Assembly: GCA_963971405.1 (NCBI GenBank)
Contig: OZ020486.1
Span: 1,054,001 to 1,118,000, forward strand
Reading direction: 5' to 3'
DNA length: 64,000 bases
Origin: Psococerastis gibbosa
Taxonomy: Eukaryota > Arthropoda > Insecta > Psocodea > Psocidae
A program made the position numbers and the translations under genes. This document shows, piece by piece, positions 12,195-23,384 of this stretch (position 1 is the stretch's first letter; each line of letters begins with the position of its first letter). The notes under the pieces were generated by a model. The model was given only the letters and a program-made list of their open reading frames with translations. It did not search any database and was not told the origin of the DNA.

Positions 12195-12865
12195 CTAACC
12201 TGAAAAATTGGAGCCTATAGATATGTTTTTGATACTTGGAACGCAAACCTAAAGGAAGGCCGTGTACCAGGATGGAGTATGACTGTGGATGAACAGTTGG
12301 TAACGTTCAGAGGCCGATGTGCTTTTCGACGATGAAATTTGGAATAATTTTTAATTGGGATGATTTTTGGGCTATATGTAACTCGGCAAATGGGTTTCTA
12401 GGGAAATTAGAAGTGTACACAGAGAAGGGCCCAGGGGCCAGGTCCCAGGGGCCAGGTCCCAGGGGCCAGGTCCCAGGTGACACAATAGAAAAAAATCAAG
12501 GCGAGTGAAAATAGCGGAAGAAACGTCACCTGTGACAATTTCTTTATTATTCTTCCAATAGCTCATCACCTAGCTGCTTCCCAAAAACTTGACGTTGGTA
12601 GGGACCATTAAAAAAATAGAGTAGGGCTTCCTCTGGAATTCATTAATGCAATTATCCAAGGGTTTTAAATTCGACTTTATTCGGGGTCCAAGATGACGTG
12701 ATGATGGCCTCTTACTGCCCTAAGAAGAACAAGGTGCTCAGTACCCTACACGACAAGCCACACCACAAATCTCTGGCTCATCAGAGAAAAAAAAGCCGGT
12801 CCTACAACAAAACTAAAGCTGGGGTGGATAGAGCATATCAATTAAACTGAGGAACTACTCTGTAA
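12195..12865 (+). pseudogene. piggyBac-type transposase remnant
   Basis: Reading across frames: KLEPI...YVFDTWNANLKEGRVPG, MTVDEQLVTFRGRC (12270-12330), KFGIIFNWDDFWAIC...GFLGKLEVYTEKG (12325-12430), then RNVTCDNFF (12523), KLDVG, LPLEFINA, VQDDVMMASYCPKKNKV (12690-12730), and YNKTKAGVDRAYQLN (12808-12850). Order and spacing match the catalytic core of piggyBac transposases, including the VDEQ and D-N-F-F blocks; the YN-x-x-K-x-GVD block near the end is also recognisable. Frameshifts near 12225 and 12327, stop codons, and a 14-bp minisatellite at 12424 disrupt it. The N-terminus and cysteine-rich C-terminus were not found. Confidence 0.85.
12424..12476 (+). repeat. 14-bp minisatellite within piggyBac remnant
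   Basis: Three full copies of cccaggggccaggt plus cccag. Because 14 is not a multiple of three, each added copy shifts the frame of the transposase. Confidence 0.95.
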
Positions 12866-12999
12866 AAAATAAATATAAAAACACGGCGTTGGCCTATGGT
12901 ATAGTTTTGGACTTTTGACAAACATGGTAGATGTCAGAGCAATCAATGCCTTCATTATCTACATATATTGTATATTCACGGAAATGAATTGGATTGGAA

Positions 13000-13192
13000 T
13001 CATGGACGGATACAGGGGGGGGGGGGGTTGCTGCCCACCCAAAATTTAGTAAATCCATTGTAAGTCAATTTATTACACTCTGATTTAATCGATTATTCGA
13101 TACGGTACTACATAATATGTTTTTCCTATTTTGACCCACAGCTACACTCCCCCCTCCCCCCTCCCAAATGGGCTGACACGTCCCTGTTCTTA
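13000..13192. mobile_element. hAT-like MITE (reverse relative of 40783)
   Basis: Starts catggacggatacagggggg and ends gacacgtccctgttc; the core shares attcgatacggtactaca-like AT sequence and gacccacagc with the 40.8-kb copy. Confidence 0.65.
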
Positions 13193-13686
13193 ATAAAGCT
13201 GGGAAAAGAACTGGCCAGGCTGGTAGCTGGACGCTCGGAACAGAACAGCTAGGATGGGCGGGATCAGGACTGGCTATATTTGTGAAAAGACAATTGAAAA
13301 TCCCATAAGAGTCCAACGGACACTGGCGGCCGTTAACGTATGTCAGATTCTCCGGCCGGCACAGTGTTTCAAACGCTATGTAGACGACTATCAACTTTTA
13401 TGCAAGTATCACACAATTTTTCCTTTGACTGGCCGCCACCATGAAATCGTTCATTTGTCGTAAAACGGGGCAATTGCCATTATCGTGGATATGGGCTCTC
13501 AGTCACATATTATTCCAACCCTCTACTATCAATATTTACAGTACATGACGTGCATTTTTTAGGGTTTTTATCGGCCGCCATTTTAAAATTAAATGATAAA
13601 TAACGAAGTTGATCAAGACATTAGTATGTTTTTTTTGCCATGTTGCATCAAAACCGGATAGATTTAATGCTAGTAGCCTATCACAT

Positions 13687-14541
13687 TATTGCTTTCCAAT
13701 TTATACGTAGTATATGGAAAGCTTTGTGACGGTCGAAATTTTCGATTCCGGAATTTCAACGGATTTATACACGTTTTAAGGTCCCAGGAACACAAAAAAG
13801 TAGTTTTTACGAAATGTCTGTCTGTATGTCTGTCTGTATGTTTGTCTGTCTGTCTGTCTGTCTGTGCGTCGATTTTCATACAAACTACTCGGTCGATTTT
13901 GATGAAATTCGGCATGTCGGTTCACAATAATCATAGCTGGGGACTTGGGGCTAACTCAATTTGTGGTGGTTTTATTCTCAAGAAACTCCAAAAAAACGTC
14001 TAAAAAAATTATTTCCCGAAAACGGCTACAACGATTTCATTTAAATTCACATATATTGTAGTTGTTATTAATGTTAATAAAATGCGGGGGGTCGCTTGTC
14101 CCTTGATAGTTTGCATCTGGGGGTAAAAAAATAAAAATAACTAAATTTTAATGAAAAATGACTAAAAATTAATTTTTCTGCGAAACCTTTCTATCGATGA
14201 ATTCTAACTTCAGGTATGTTTTAGGTGTTAAATCGAGTAACGAAATCGGACAGGTTGCTTTCCCAGAAAAGTATTTGGTGTTGCACAAAAAAATGTTTTT
14301 TTGAAAAAATGATAGAAAATTCACGCTCAAACGCATTGCGTGCCCTGCCAGTATTGCTGTGTATTAATGTGTTGGTCTGACCTAACTAGAATTTACCTCA
14401 CCTCCAGTGACGTCAGGTGGACAACCCCTCCCCCCCGAGATATCGGAAATTTAACCATAGGAAAATTATTTACCATGGAATTACTCATTTTCTCTATCCA
14501 CTAATTTTGATAAATTGGAATGCATGTTCGAGTAAACTCGG
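13687..14541 (+). mobile_element. HINE-like repeat, 3' end clipped
   Basis: The 5' repeat tgctttccaatttat lies at 13689 and the tract gtctgtctgtatgtc at 13815-13866. The 3' sub-terminal repeat and stem-loop are present, but the final gaccggttct is missing: the copy breaks off after actcgga at 14541. Confidence 0.85.
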
Positions 14542-15310
14542 AAATAAACTTCTTTTCAATTAGACAGGCTGCCATCTTGAAACAAAATGGCGGATCTAGC
14601 TGGTTAACGAACTTGATCAAGACACTTGTATGATCAATTTTTCATCCAAGTCGGATAATATCAACAGAAGTTAATTTACGTAACTAGTTTAGATGATGTT
14701 GACTAAGGCTAAGCTGGTATTGTTTGTTTACACCAATAGTGATATTATCCAATACTGGTGTGCCGAAGAAATTTGGGTGAAAGAAGTCTATGAATTAGTT
14801 AGGGGAGACTGCCGAGAAGCAATCCGCAGAATTGAAGGGGAGGAAACAGCAGTGGAAAGCTAAGCACGGTTGATCCTTCTATAACAGTAATTCTCAATGA
14901 ATGGCTGCCCCAGCGATACCTCCTCAAATGAAATCGAAAAAGGATGGGCTCCCGAGCTCCCCTGAGCCCCACACCCCACCAGCCCGCGCGTTTTCGCTGC
15001 TCCCCTATTCCCATCATCTCAACAAACTTTGTGTAAGAGTTCGAGTTAAGGGTTACATTATGCATGTGTATTTTTGCACTGAAATGGTAAACTTGTGTGT
15101 TTCAAATTAACTTTTGCATAGGAAACAATTTATCGCAGGGTAGCTTACAAGATATGTTCTACATGTTAATAAATACCTACTGTGTAGCGGTTAGAAAAAA
15201 ATGAAAATTGTTGTTCTACACATTTTTACACACCAAGTCTTATTGAAAAAATCTAAATGTTGGTGCAAAATGGTTTTACGCATTTTGAAAAGAAATTCTA
15301 TTCTCAAGAT
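14542..15310. other. No gene seen
   Basis: 14901-15065 is proline-rich in one frame and GC-rich, but has no recognisable domain. Confidence 0.45.
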
Positions 15311-16840
15311 TGTTGCTTTCCAATTTATAGGCCTACGTAATATAAGGAAAGCTTTGTGATGGTCGAAATTTTCGATTCCGAGATTTCAACGGTTTTACAC
15401 GTTTTCAGGTCCCAGGTACCCAAAAAAGTGGTTTTTACGAAATGTCTCTCTGTGGCTCTGTCTGTCTGTCTGTCTGTCTGCCTGTTCATCGATTTCCGGG
15501 CACACTACTCGGTCGATTTTGACGAAATTAAGCATGCAAGTTGACAAAAATCATGGGCTAACTCAATTTTATTCTTAAAAAAACTCCAAGAAAAACGTCT
15601 AAAAATTTTTTTCTCAAAAACGGCTGCAACGATTTCTTTTAAATTCACATATATTGTAGTCATTATTAATGTTAATAAAATGTGCTTGCTTGCCTCTTGA
15701 TAATTTGCTTCTGGGGGTAAAAAAATAAAAAATAAAAAATTGTAATGAAAAATGACTAAAAAATAATTTTTCTGCGAAACCTTTCGATCTGTGATTTCCA
15801 CCTTCAGGCATGTTTTAGGTGTTAAATTGAGTAACGAAACCGGACCGGAAAAAAAGTTTTTTTTTTTTTTAATGATTGAAAATTCACGGTCAAATGCATT
15901 GCGTGCCCTGCTATTATTACTGTGTGGTAATGTGGTCTGACGTACCTAGAATTTACCTCACCTCCAGTGACGTCAGGTGGACAACCTTTTGGCTAACTCA
16001 ATTTTGGGGGTTTCCTTTCCAAATATGGCTAAAAAAAATATTTCTCAAGAACAATAATCCAACATTTTTTTTTAAATTCACATATGATGTAGTCCCTATT
16101 TTCGTAAAAAAAAAAAAATTACAATAGGTTGCTTGCCCCTTGATGTTTTGGTTCTGGGGGCAAAAAAATAGAAAATACTCATTGTCATGAAAAATGAATA
16201 AATAATAATTTTTCTGTGGAACCTTTCTATAGATGCTTTCCAAGTTGAGGTATGGTTTAGGTGTTAAATAGAGTAACAATGACAAATCCGAACCCCCAAC
16301 CAAAGTTTGAATAATAAATTATTTTCTGAAGAAATGATGGATAATTGATACTATACTATACTATATTGTTTGCCCGTTCTAGACTATGCAATCGTCCCAT
16401 AGATTTATCAGTGCTTTGGGATGGGGAAAGTCGAGCCAACCGAAATTTAACCTTAACATAATTATTTACCATGGAACAACTCATATTGTCTATCTCGGTC
16501 CCTATAACTTAGTACAATAATAATTTATAAATAAGAAAGCATGTATACTTGAACCGTTTTTTTTTGTTTTTTTTTTTTTAAATTTTTTACTTGCTTAGGG
16601 TAAATTAGTGCACTTAACACTAAAATTGCTACAGGTTCTCCTAAGCTTCGGAGCTACTTCGATCTAAGAAGTGTAGGTACATAGTGCCACTCACTGTCAA
16701 GGCCTAATAAGTTGGGGTTTACGCATCATTGATCAATTCGGTGCGATAGATCCGAAATTCGACCATAGGAAATGTATTTACTATAAAACTAATCATATAT
16801 TATAACATGGAAACGTGTTCGAGTTAACTCGGACCGGTTC
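15311..16840 (+). mobile_element. Three partial HINE-like copies in tandem
   Basis: Copy 1 (15311-15987) has the 5' end and tract but stops after the block gtgacgtcaggtggacaacc. A second, internal-start copy (15988-16560) begins at ggctaactcaattttggggg and runs to gaaagcatgtatacttgaac. A third fragment (16740-16840) carries only the last 100 bp, ending ctcggaccggttct. The head-to-tail order suggests repeated insertion or unequal exchange. Confidence 0.75.
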
Positions 16841-17504
16841 TGTCAAATTGCCCCCGGAGAGACCCCTAAAACCCTCTATTTTTAGTAACAGCAGTATTTC
16901 TTTGTCAATAAAATCTAAATATTTTAAACCGTCCAAATAGCCAAAATATTAATCAGGGCTCAGGCAACTTGTGGTCTTACCCCTTGGAAAAAAAATCTTG
17001 GGAGTGGTAATGTGGTTCCCCTATGTTTGAGGGACTCTCTGACATAATATGCGTATAGTAGTATTGGGGGGCAGGTGCAAAAGTTCGATTAAATCGATTG
17101 CTTATTATTATTTTTAAATATTTACATTAAAATCTGATTTATTATGTGTAGGTTAAATTCCCCGCACTTTTTGTTTTGTCTAAACTCATTAAAGAAAACC
17201 CAAATCTACTAATTCTGTGTTTTCATTACTATATTATCAACTTTTTAATTAATATAACAAATCTCTCAAAAATCGTTTGTAACTGAAACTGAAATTGAAA
17301 TTTTTTGAAATTTATCAATATAGTTTATTATTTTCCACGCTCCGCAGTATTTTGCCGCCTAATATCCTAGTTATAAATTTCTTGGTAATTTACCATATGG
17401 TACAGTAATTATGTATATACACCGGTGTTTCTGCTCCCTCCCAGTTCCGATTTGAAATGTTTTAGGAAACTAACCCAACTCTACGCCTTCGCATAGTATT
17501 TCAG

Positions 17505-17660
17505 TCAACGGCAGTTCTGCCATCCGACGCCGTACAACCCGGTATAAAGAAGCTCGTCGACGTCGTCGTTGACGTGCCTAAGGCCATCGTTGTGCAGTTC
17601 CTTCAGCATTTGACCAAATGGGGCATACTGGAGAGTTCACTCCTGCACTTTAACGGTTAG
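17505..17660 (+). other. Candidate orphan exon or gene fragment
   Basis: After tagtatttcag the frame reads STAVLPSDAVQPGIKKLVDV then VVDVPKAIVVQFLQHLTKWG and ILESSLLHFNG to a stop at 17658; a gttagg donor overlaps the stop. The block is GC-richer and more protein-like than its surroundings. I do not recognise it. It may also be a decayed transposon piece. Confidence 0.25.
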
Positions 17661-17799
17661 GCAACCGTGTCCAACTCCACCGCAAATCGGATTGGCAACC
17701 AACCGGGCTTCACTCTTCACTATAGTCAATGCTACTATAGTTCATTCTCAAGCAATAATGCAACTTCTCATTCAGTTTTTGCTGTCTTATTTATTTAAT

Positions 17800-18522
17800 A
17801 TGTTGTGTAAGGAAAGCTTTGTGGTGGTTGAAATTTTTGATACCGTATCGAGATTTCAGTGGTTATTACGAAATTTGTTCTTGTCTTTCTGTCTGTCAGA
17901 CGTCAGCCTGATCGTCAATATTGGTGGGCAAACTTGTTGGTGAATTTTGATGAAATTTGGAACTTAGGGTCACAAAAATCATGTCATACTATTTTATTTT
18001 AAGCCAATTCAATTAGACTTACCCTCCAAAAACTCCAAAGAAACCGCTAGCTCCAACGATTTAAATTACATTCACATTTATTTTAGTGGTTATTAATACG
18101 AGTATAAACAAAACCGAATAGGTCGGTAGGTAGGGGGAAAAAATATAAAAAAATTCAATTTTCATGAAATAGGTATGACTAAAAAATAATGTTTCTGCTA
18201 AACCTTTCAATCGATGCTTGCCAACTTAGGTTGCTTTCCTAAGAAAAAATTTGGTTTTTAAAAACAAATATATATTTTAAATAATTAATTATCGTTAATA
18301 ACCTTGCCATTATATTATTATTATTACTGTGTTGTAATAATTACAATTGCCCGTTCTTGATAAAGCAATCACTTTGAGAATGGGAAGTTGGAGGCAACTG
18401 AAATTTAACCCTAGTACAATTAATATATTTAGCACGGAACAATTCATACTAATGGTCTCAGTACGTAACTCATACTAATTGATAAATTGGAAAGCAAGTA
18501 CGGGTTTACTCGTACCGATTAT
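17800..18522 (+). mobile_element. HINE-like repeat, old copy
   Basis: 5' gtaaggaaagctttgtggtg at 17808 and 3' gataaattggaaagcaagta with stem-loop and accgattatt at 18481-18520. Many small differences from the 50-kb copy; the tract is reduced to a few gtctttctgtctgtc. Confidence 0.8.
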
Positions 18523-20543
18523 TATTTGTTTTTTAGGGAGCCATTGAAAATGCACTGGGCATGTTGCCACGGAAACAAGACACATTGCCAATTCCAGGTA
18601 GGATTTGGGGAGGCAAAGTGAGGCGGTAAACGATATTTATGTGACAAGTTGGCAATTTTACAAACATCCCTCCACCATAACACACCCAATATTCTCTCCC
18701 ATACAAAACTACTTGTTACTACTACGTATTTACTGCCATACTCCATGTCAACATTGTCATGAAAAGAATCAATTAAGTAAACAATGCCATTAATGGACAA
18801 TTTGCTACACAAGGAAACTACCGCGGAATCGTTGAGTGACTGAGCTCCGGATGCCCACCCAGCCCGCCTGGGACTGACGTAGAAATTGAATTTTAAAAGT
18901 AGGGAAATTACTCAAAAAGTTTGGAGGTGGGGCACATTTTTCAGGATGTACTATTTTAATATTAAAATTCAAGTTTTTACACTCAACACTGTGGATTATT
19001 GAAATTGTTTAGAGCAGAGTCAACTCATTTAGCCGGCATGACCCGCAACAAAATATTGAGGAACTAAATAAATAAGAAGACAAAGACAACTAGACAATAT
19101 TACCTCTGCCACTGATTTATGTTCAATGTTTGCGATGCAGGTGTATTCAGAGGCGGTCCCAGACCTCATAAAAGGGGGAGGCACTTTTCAGTAGCGTAAC
19201 GATAGCTTTTCGAAGGGGACGGTGTATAATTTGGCGCCCCTCCATCCATTTTCATAAAAGTGTATAAAATGGGAGAAGCCGTTCTCATGGACGTACGCAG
19301 CTTTTAAATTAATGACCTTAGTGTCTTTTGCGCATGACTCAGAGGGTTCGGAGAATATGAAGGGGGGCCAGGGGTTCCCCCGAGTAAATTTTCTGGAAAA
19401 TAGGGCTCAAACATTGGGGTTTTACGCATTTTCAGAGCAATAAGGATTCTATATTACAGAGAATTAACAAGGGGGGCTCGGGGGTCTCCCCCGGGAGAAA
19501 ATTTATGAAAAATAGTGCTGAAATATTGGGGGTTTTCGCTCTTTCAGAGCAACAAGGTGTCTATAGTACAGGGAATTAATAAAATTGGGCAGAAGGGGGG
19601 CCCCCGGGAGAAAAATCTTGAAAAATAGGGCAGAAGTAGTGGGGTTTTAAGCATTTTGAATGCAGTTAACACTTGTCTTTTAGAGGCAAAGAATATAACT
19701 GACTTCCAAAGGGAGGGGGGGGGGGGGGCAATTGCCCGCAGTGCCGGTCGCTGCGTCCACCTCTGGGTGTATTCACATCAAACTTTTAAGACACAATCTT
19801 CAATGAAGTGGATCCACTGTAGCGGGATATTTCCGCTACCGGGTCAAATCATTCCGACCGTGGGGTCGAAATGCAGGGCCTTGTACAATTCAAGAAAATT
19901 AATAAAAACTTACAAAAATCCGATTCATGATGAGGCCCTCTTTAGCCATTGTTGTTTATAAACACTAACAAAGAATCGACACTCGGAAGATTAGGGCACA
20001 TTTTGCGCTAAGTAGTAAGCAGCAATCCGAGAAATACAAATTTTAATAAAATACCTAGAGGAAAGGCAGATCCATAACCCTCTTAATGGAATATAAATAC
20101 CTATAGTCAAAATAAATTACAGGAACATTCTATTAATTGGAAAAAAAAAGAAATATAGAAATTTACTATTTGCGCCAACTCTCAAACTTTTGCGCGCCAT
20201 TTCCTTTCTTAACCGTAGCAGAAGAAAAGTTAACGTGGACAGGTACAAAAGTTCACAATTTCAGAGTGAACGAGAGCTTCCAACTGCAAGGTTCTAAATT
20301 TTAATGTGGAAAATATCTTTTCTCATGTAAAGTGTATAGTATTTTACAACCATCTGACCCTAACCTGGGCGAACCCAATGGTGAGTTAACTTTATAATTC
20401 TCATAGAATATTATAAGAAATAAGCCAAATGTCAAGGCCAATGACCGCATGTCTATGACACTTTAAATCGATATAATTCAGTAATTATTAAAAATAGTTA
20501 TGTTTACCCCATATTAAAGTTTTCCCGTATACCATAATCTACT
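18523..20543. other. No gene seen
   Basis: Besides the 112-bp tandem array, only AT-rich sequence with G runs (19714-19729). Confidence 0.45.
19376..19650 (+). repeat. About 112-bp tandem repeat, 2.5 copies
   Basis: Units begin with cccccg(g)gagaaaa-ttt, contain aaaatagggc-agaa, ggggttttacgcattttcag and agagaattaa, and end in a G run (19376-19484, 19485-19600, 19601-19650). The neighbouring 19185-19260 starts cagtagcgtaacg, an hAT-like end, so the array may be part of a decayed DNA transposon. Confidence 0.75.
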
Positions 20544-20557
20544 ATTTAACAATAAGT
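20544..20557. repeat. Target-site duplication, left (LINE at 20558)
   Basis: atttaacaataagt, identical to 23371-23384; it marks the 3' junction of the LINE. Confidence 0.93.
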
Positions 20558-23370
20558 ACTACTACTAGCCAACGCCCACCCTTGGCAGGTTAGCCATTAG
20601 GTGACGCGCTGACCAGTATAATCGGGATGTCTCCGCGAGCTCGTTCTCAGGTGGTGAATCGGTTGCCAGGGCTGGACAGTTTGGTAGGTGGGCAGCATCC
20701 ATCTTCGGTTCGTCGCACAGGGGGCATGCTTCCGATTGGAGAACCCCAATGCGATGCAGATGAGTGGCGAGGTAGTCATGACCTGTGGTGGTTCTGAACG
20801 CTGCGACAGCCACGGCCCTGGGCAGTGACCTCGGGATAGGGTTGTCGATCAGTCTGGCCCAGCTTTTCCCTAAGCTGACTTGGGAGTAGTGCGCTCTTGA
20901 CCAGGTCCCGATGGCTCGGTTGATTGCTGCCTTGGCGGATGTGTATGATTGTGGGCAGGCTGGCTGCTGAAAGGTCGTACCTTGCTTTGCCAATTCGTCG
21001 GCCTTCTCGTTTCCATCGATCCCAACGTGACTCGGGATCCATTGTAGCATGATGTGCCACCCGGCCACTATGAGCGTGGAGAGTCTTGAGCGACAGAGAA
21101 GTGTCTTGGTGCAGTCTGTAGCTTTGTTAGTGGCAAGTGCGCATATTGCTGCCTGGCAATCGATCAAAAAGACTACCTTCCGTTTGGGACCAGTATGGTG
21201 ATCTAGGTGGGCGGCAGCTTCGTATATGGCCGCTATCTCTCCATCGTAGTTCGTAAGAGGTGCGCCTACAGCTACGGAGCCTTGGAAGTTAGTTGAGGTA
21301 TAACCTGCTCCAGTGTTGCCCGAGCCTGGCATGGAAGAGCCGTCACAGTATATATGGAGCCACTCAGTTGCTGGATACGTTGTGTGAATTGTTTCTAGCG
21401 CGGCTTTTCTCAAGGCTACATCAGAAGATTGGTTTTTCGGGAGGTCATGGCCGATGAGATCTAGATTGGCCATTGGTAGCGATCGCACGACTTCTTGTTG
21501 TACTGGGAATGGCGCGGCTTCTCCCAATAGTATATTGTATTTGGTTTTGATGGAGTCTGCAAGTGTTAATGGCGTTACTTGAGTTTTCAATCTGGAAGTC
21601 GCGTTCTTGTAACTGCCCCATTTCTTGGGGAGGATCCGTTTCTGCCTCTCCCAGAACAGGAGTGATGATCTTTCCCTGCGACACTGGATTGGCTCAATGC
21701 TGGTCTGGACTTCCATGGCTGCGATGGGGGTCGATTTAGGTGCACCAGTGATGGTTCTTAGCGCTATATTTTGGGTGGTTTCCAATTTTGACGACGTGGT
21801 AGCGCTGGCCGTGATAGTAACCTCACTGCCATACTTCAGGATTGGGCGGACATACGTTTTGTATGTGGTGGTCAAAACATCTTGTGTGGCACCCCATTTT
21901 GTGGCGGTCAGTCGTTTGAGTAAGCGACATCTTTTAGTTGCCCTTTCTGCTGCGCTATCGATATGGGGTTTCCATGACAGTTTCTTGTCGATACTAACGC
22001 CGAGGTATTTGGATACGTCTTGTTTTTCCAGGTCTACTCCTTTGTATCTGAGTTTGACATCCGGCTGCCTTGTTGAGAGACTAAGTATCTGATAGACAGT
22101 TTTTTCTGTGCTAACTGTTAGGCAGTTCTTGTCGGCCCACTTTGCAAGGTTTGCTAAAGTTGCGTTTAGAATAGTCTCTAGTGCTTTTATGTTGCTGCTG
22201 GTTGCCCAGATGAGCAAATCGTCTGCGTATAATAGTGCTTCTACACCCGGTATCTCTCGGATAACGTCTAGGACATCATTGATCATTAGGTTGAACAGTT
22301 GGCAGCTGATCACGGCGCCTTGAGCTAGGCCTTGCCTCTGTAGACGGAACTTCGAGGTGCTATTTTTGAATCTCACTCGCTGGCGCCGCTCACCCAGGAA
22401 TGACTTGATCCATGAGAAAAGTTTTCCGGAGATACCGGCCAGGGCCATCTTGTGTAAGAGCCTCCCTCGCCACACCGTGTCACAGGCTGCTTTCAGGTCG
22501 ACCAGCACCGCCACGGTTGACATTTTCCTATGGAACTCGTCTTTGACGTGTTGTGTGAAGGCGACTACTTGATCCATGGTGTTTCTGTGTCTTCTAAAGC
22601 CAGCTTGAGCGTCGTCTATGGCACTAAGGTGGGTGGTAGCCAGCAGTAGTCTGTTAAGTACCATTCTTTCGGCGACTTTGCATAGTGAACTTGTTAAGGT
22701 GATGGGGCGGTAGCTGTCGATATTACATGGGTTTTTTCCTTTCTTGAGCACTGGGATCACTTCACCTTTCCTCCACTGGCTAGGCACTCTGGTGTTCCAT
22801 GTAAGGTTTATTAGCTTGAGGATAACTTCCTTGGCTTTCTCGCCCAAGTTCGTGAGCATTTCAGGGAAGAGTTGGTCAATGCCTGCTGCCTTCTTTTTTT
22901 TGGTCTGTGTGAGGGCCGCTTCTAGCTCTAGAATGGTGAAGTTGTCCATGCAGATCGAATTCATTATTTCCTCTAGGCAGTGTGGGGGCGGGGCCTTTTG
23001 CAGTGCCGGTTTGGCAGGTTTATCGATTTTAATGTTGCTGACGTTGGTGTAGTACTTGCAGAGCTCTTCAGCAATTTGTTTGTGGGATGTTAGCTCCTTG
23101 TTTCTGACCTTGATTGGCAATTGTTGCAGTTTATTGCCATCATTATTTAGTGTCGTCACAAAACGGTGAGCCTTAATTCCGTCTTTTCTGAAGTCGAGAT
23201 TACTCAGAAAGCTTTTAAATGCGTCTCTTTTGCCTGATTTAATAGCTTGGGTCAGCATCGTCTGGTTTTTCCGCAGCTCTATGCAGCTCTATGACCTTGA
23301 GGTTTCTGCTTTACATCTGGCTTTGTTTCTGGCTTTCTTCAGGGTTTCAAGCCTTGGGTTCCAGAAGGGC
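20558..23370 (-). mobile_element. 5'-truncated LINE (I superfamily, RT + RNase H)
   Basis: Reading on the - strand, the insertion runs from 23370 to 20558 and is bounded by exact 14-bp direct repeats (atttaacaataagt at 20544-20557 and 23371-23384). The 5' end is truncated at PFWNPRLETLKKARNKAR, so the endonuclease domain and ORF1 are absent. The 3' end follows the stop codon within a few TAG repeats, so there is almost no 3' UTR. LINEs with a C-terminal RNase H belong to the I/LOA/R1-like groups; the exact clade needs a phylogeny. Confidence 0.93.
20565..23258 (-). pseudogene. LINE ORF2 remnant: reverse transcriptase and RNase H
   Basis: An 897-codon open frame. Motifs in order: SYRPITLTSSLCKVAERMVL (RT fingers), AGFRRHRNTMDQV, VDLKAACDTVW (normally A-[YF]-D, here Cys), GLAQGAVISCQLFNLMIND, LLYADDLLIW with the catalytic Asp pair intact, then RNase H blocks IYCDGSSMPGSG, YDGEIAAIYEA, LIDCQAAICAL and WIPSHVGIDGNEKADELAK, and a CPLC...H...C zinc-binding-like tail. 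The reading frame upstream of 23258 is shifted by a 10-bp tandem duplication at 23275-23294, beyond which PFWNPRLETLKKARNK continues to 23370. The frame is otherwise intact, so the insertion looks recent but inactive. Confidence 0.92.
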
Positions 23371-23384
23371 ATTTAACAATAAGT
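23371..23384. repeat. Target-site duplication, right (LINE at 20558)
   Basis: atttaacaataagt, identical to 20544-20557; it marks the truncated 5' junction of the LINE. Confidence 0.93.

Noticed and set aside
13689-14003. Protein with repeated CLSV residues
   Set aside because: Translation of the GTCT tract of the HINE-like repeat; the same artefact appears in the 44-kb and 50-kb copies.
21625-23052. Several + strand ORFs of 70-155 codons
   Set aside because: Shadow frames opposite the LINE ORF2.
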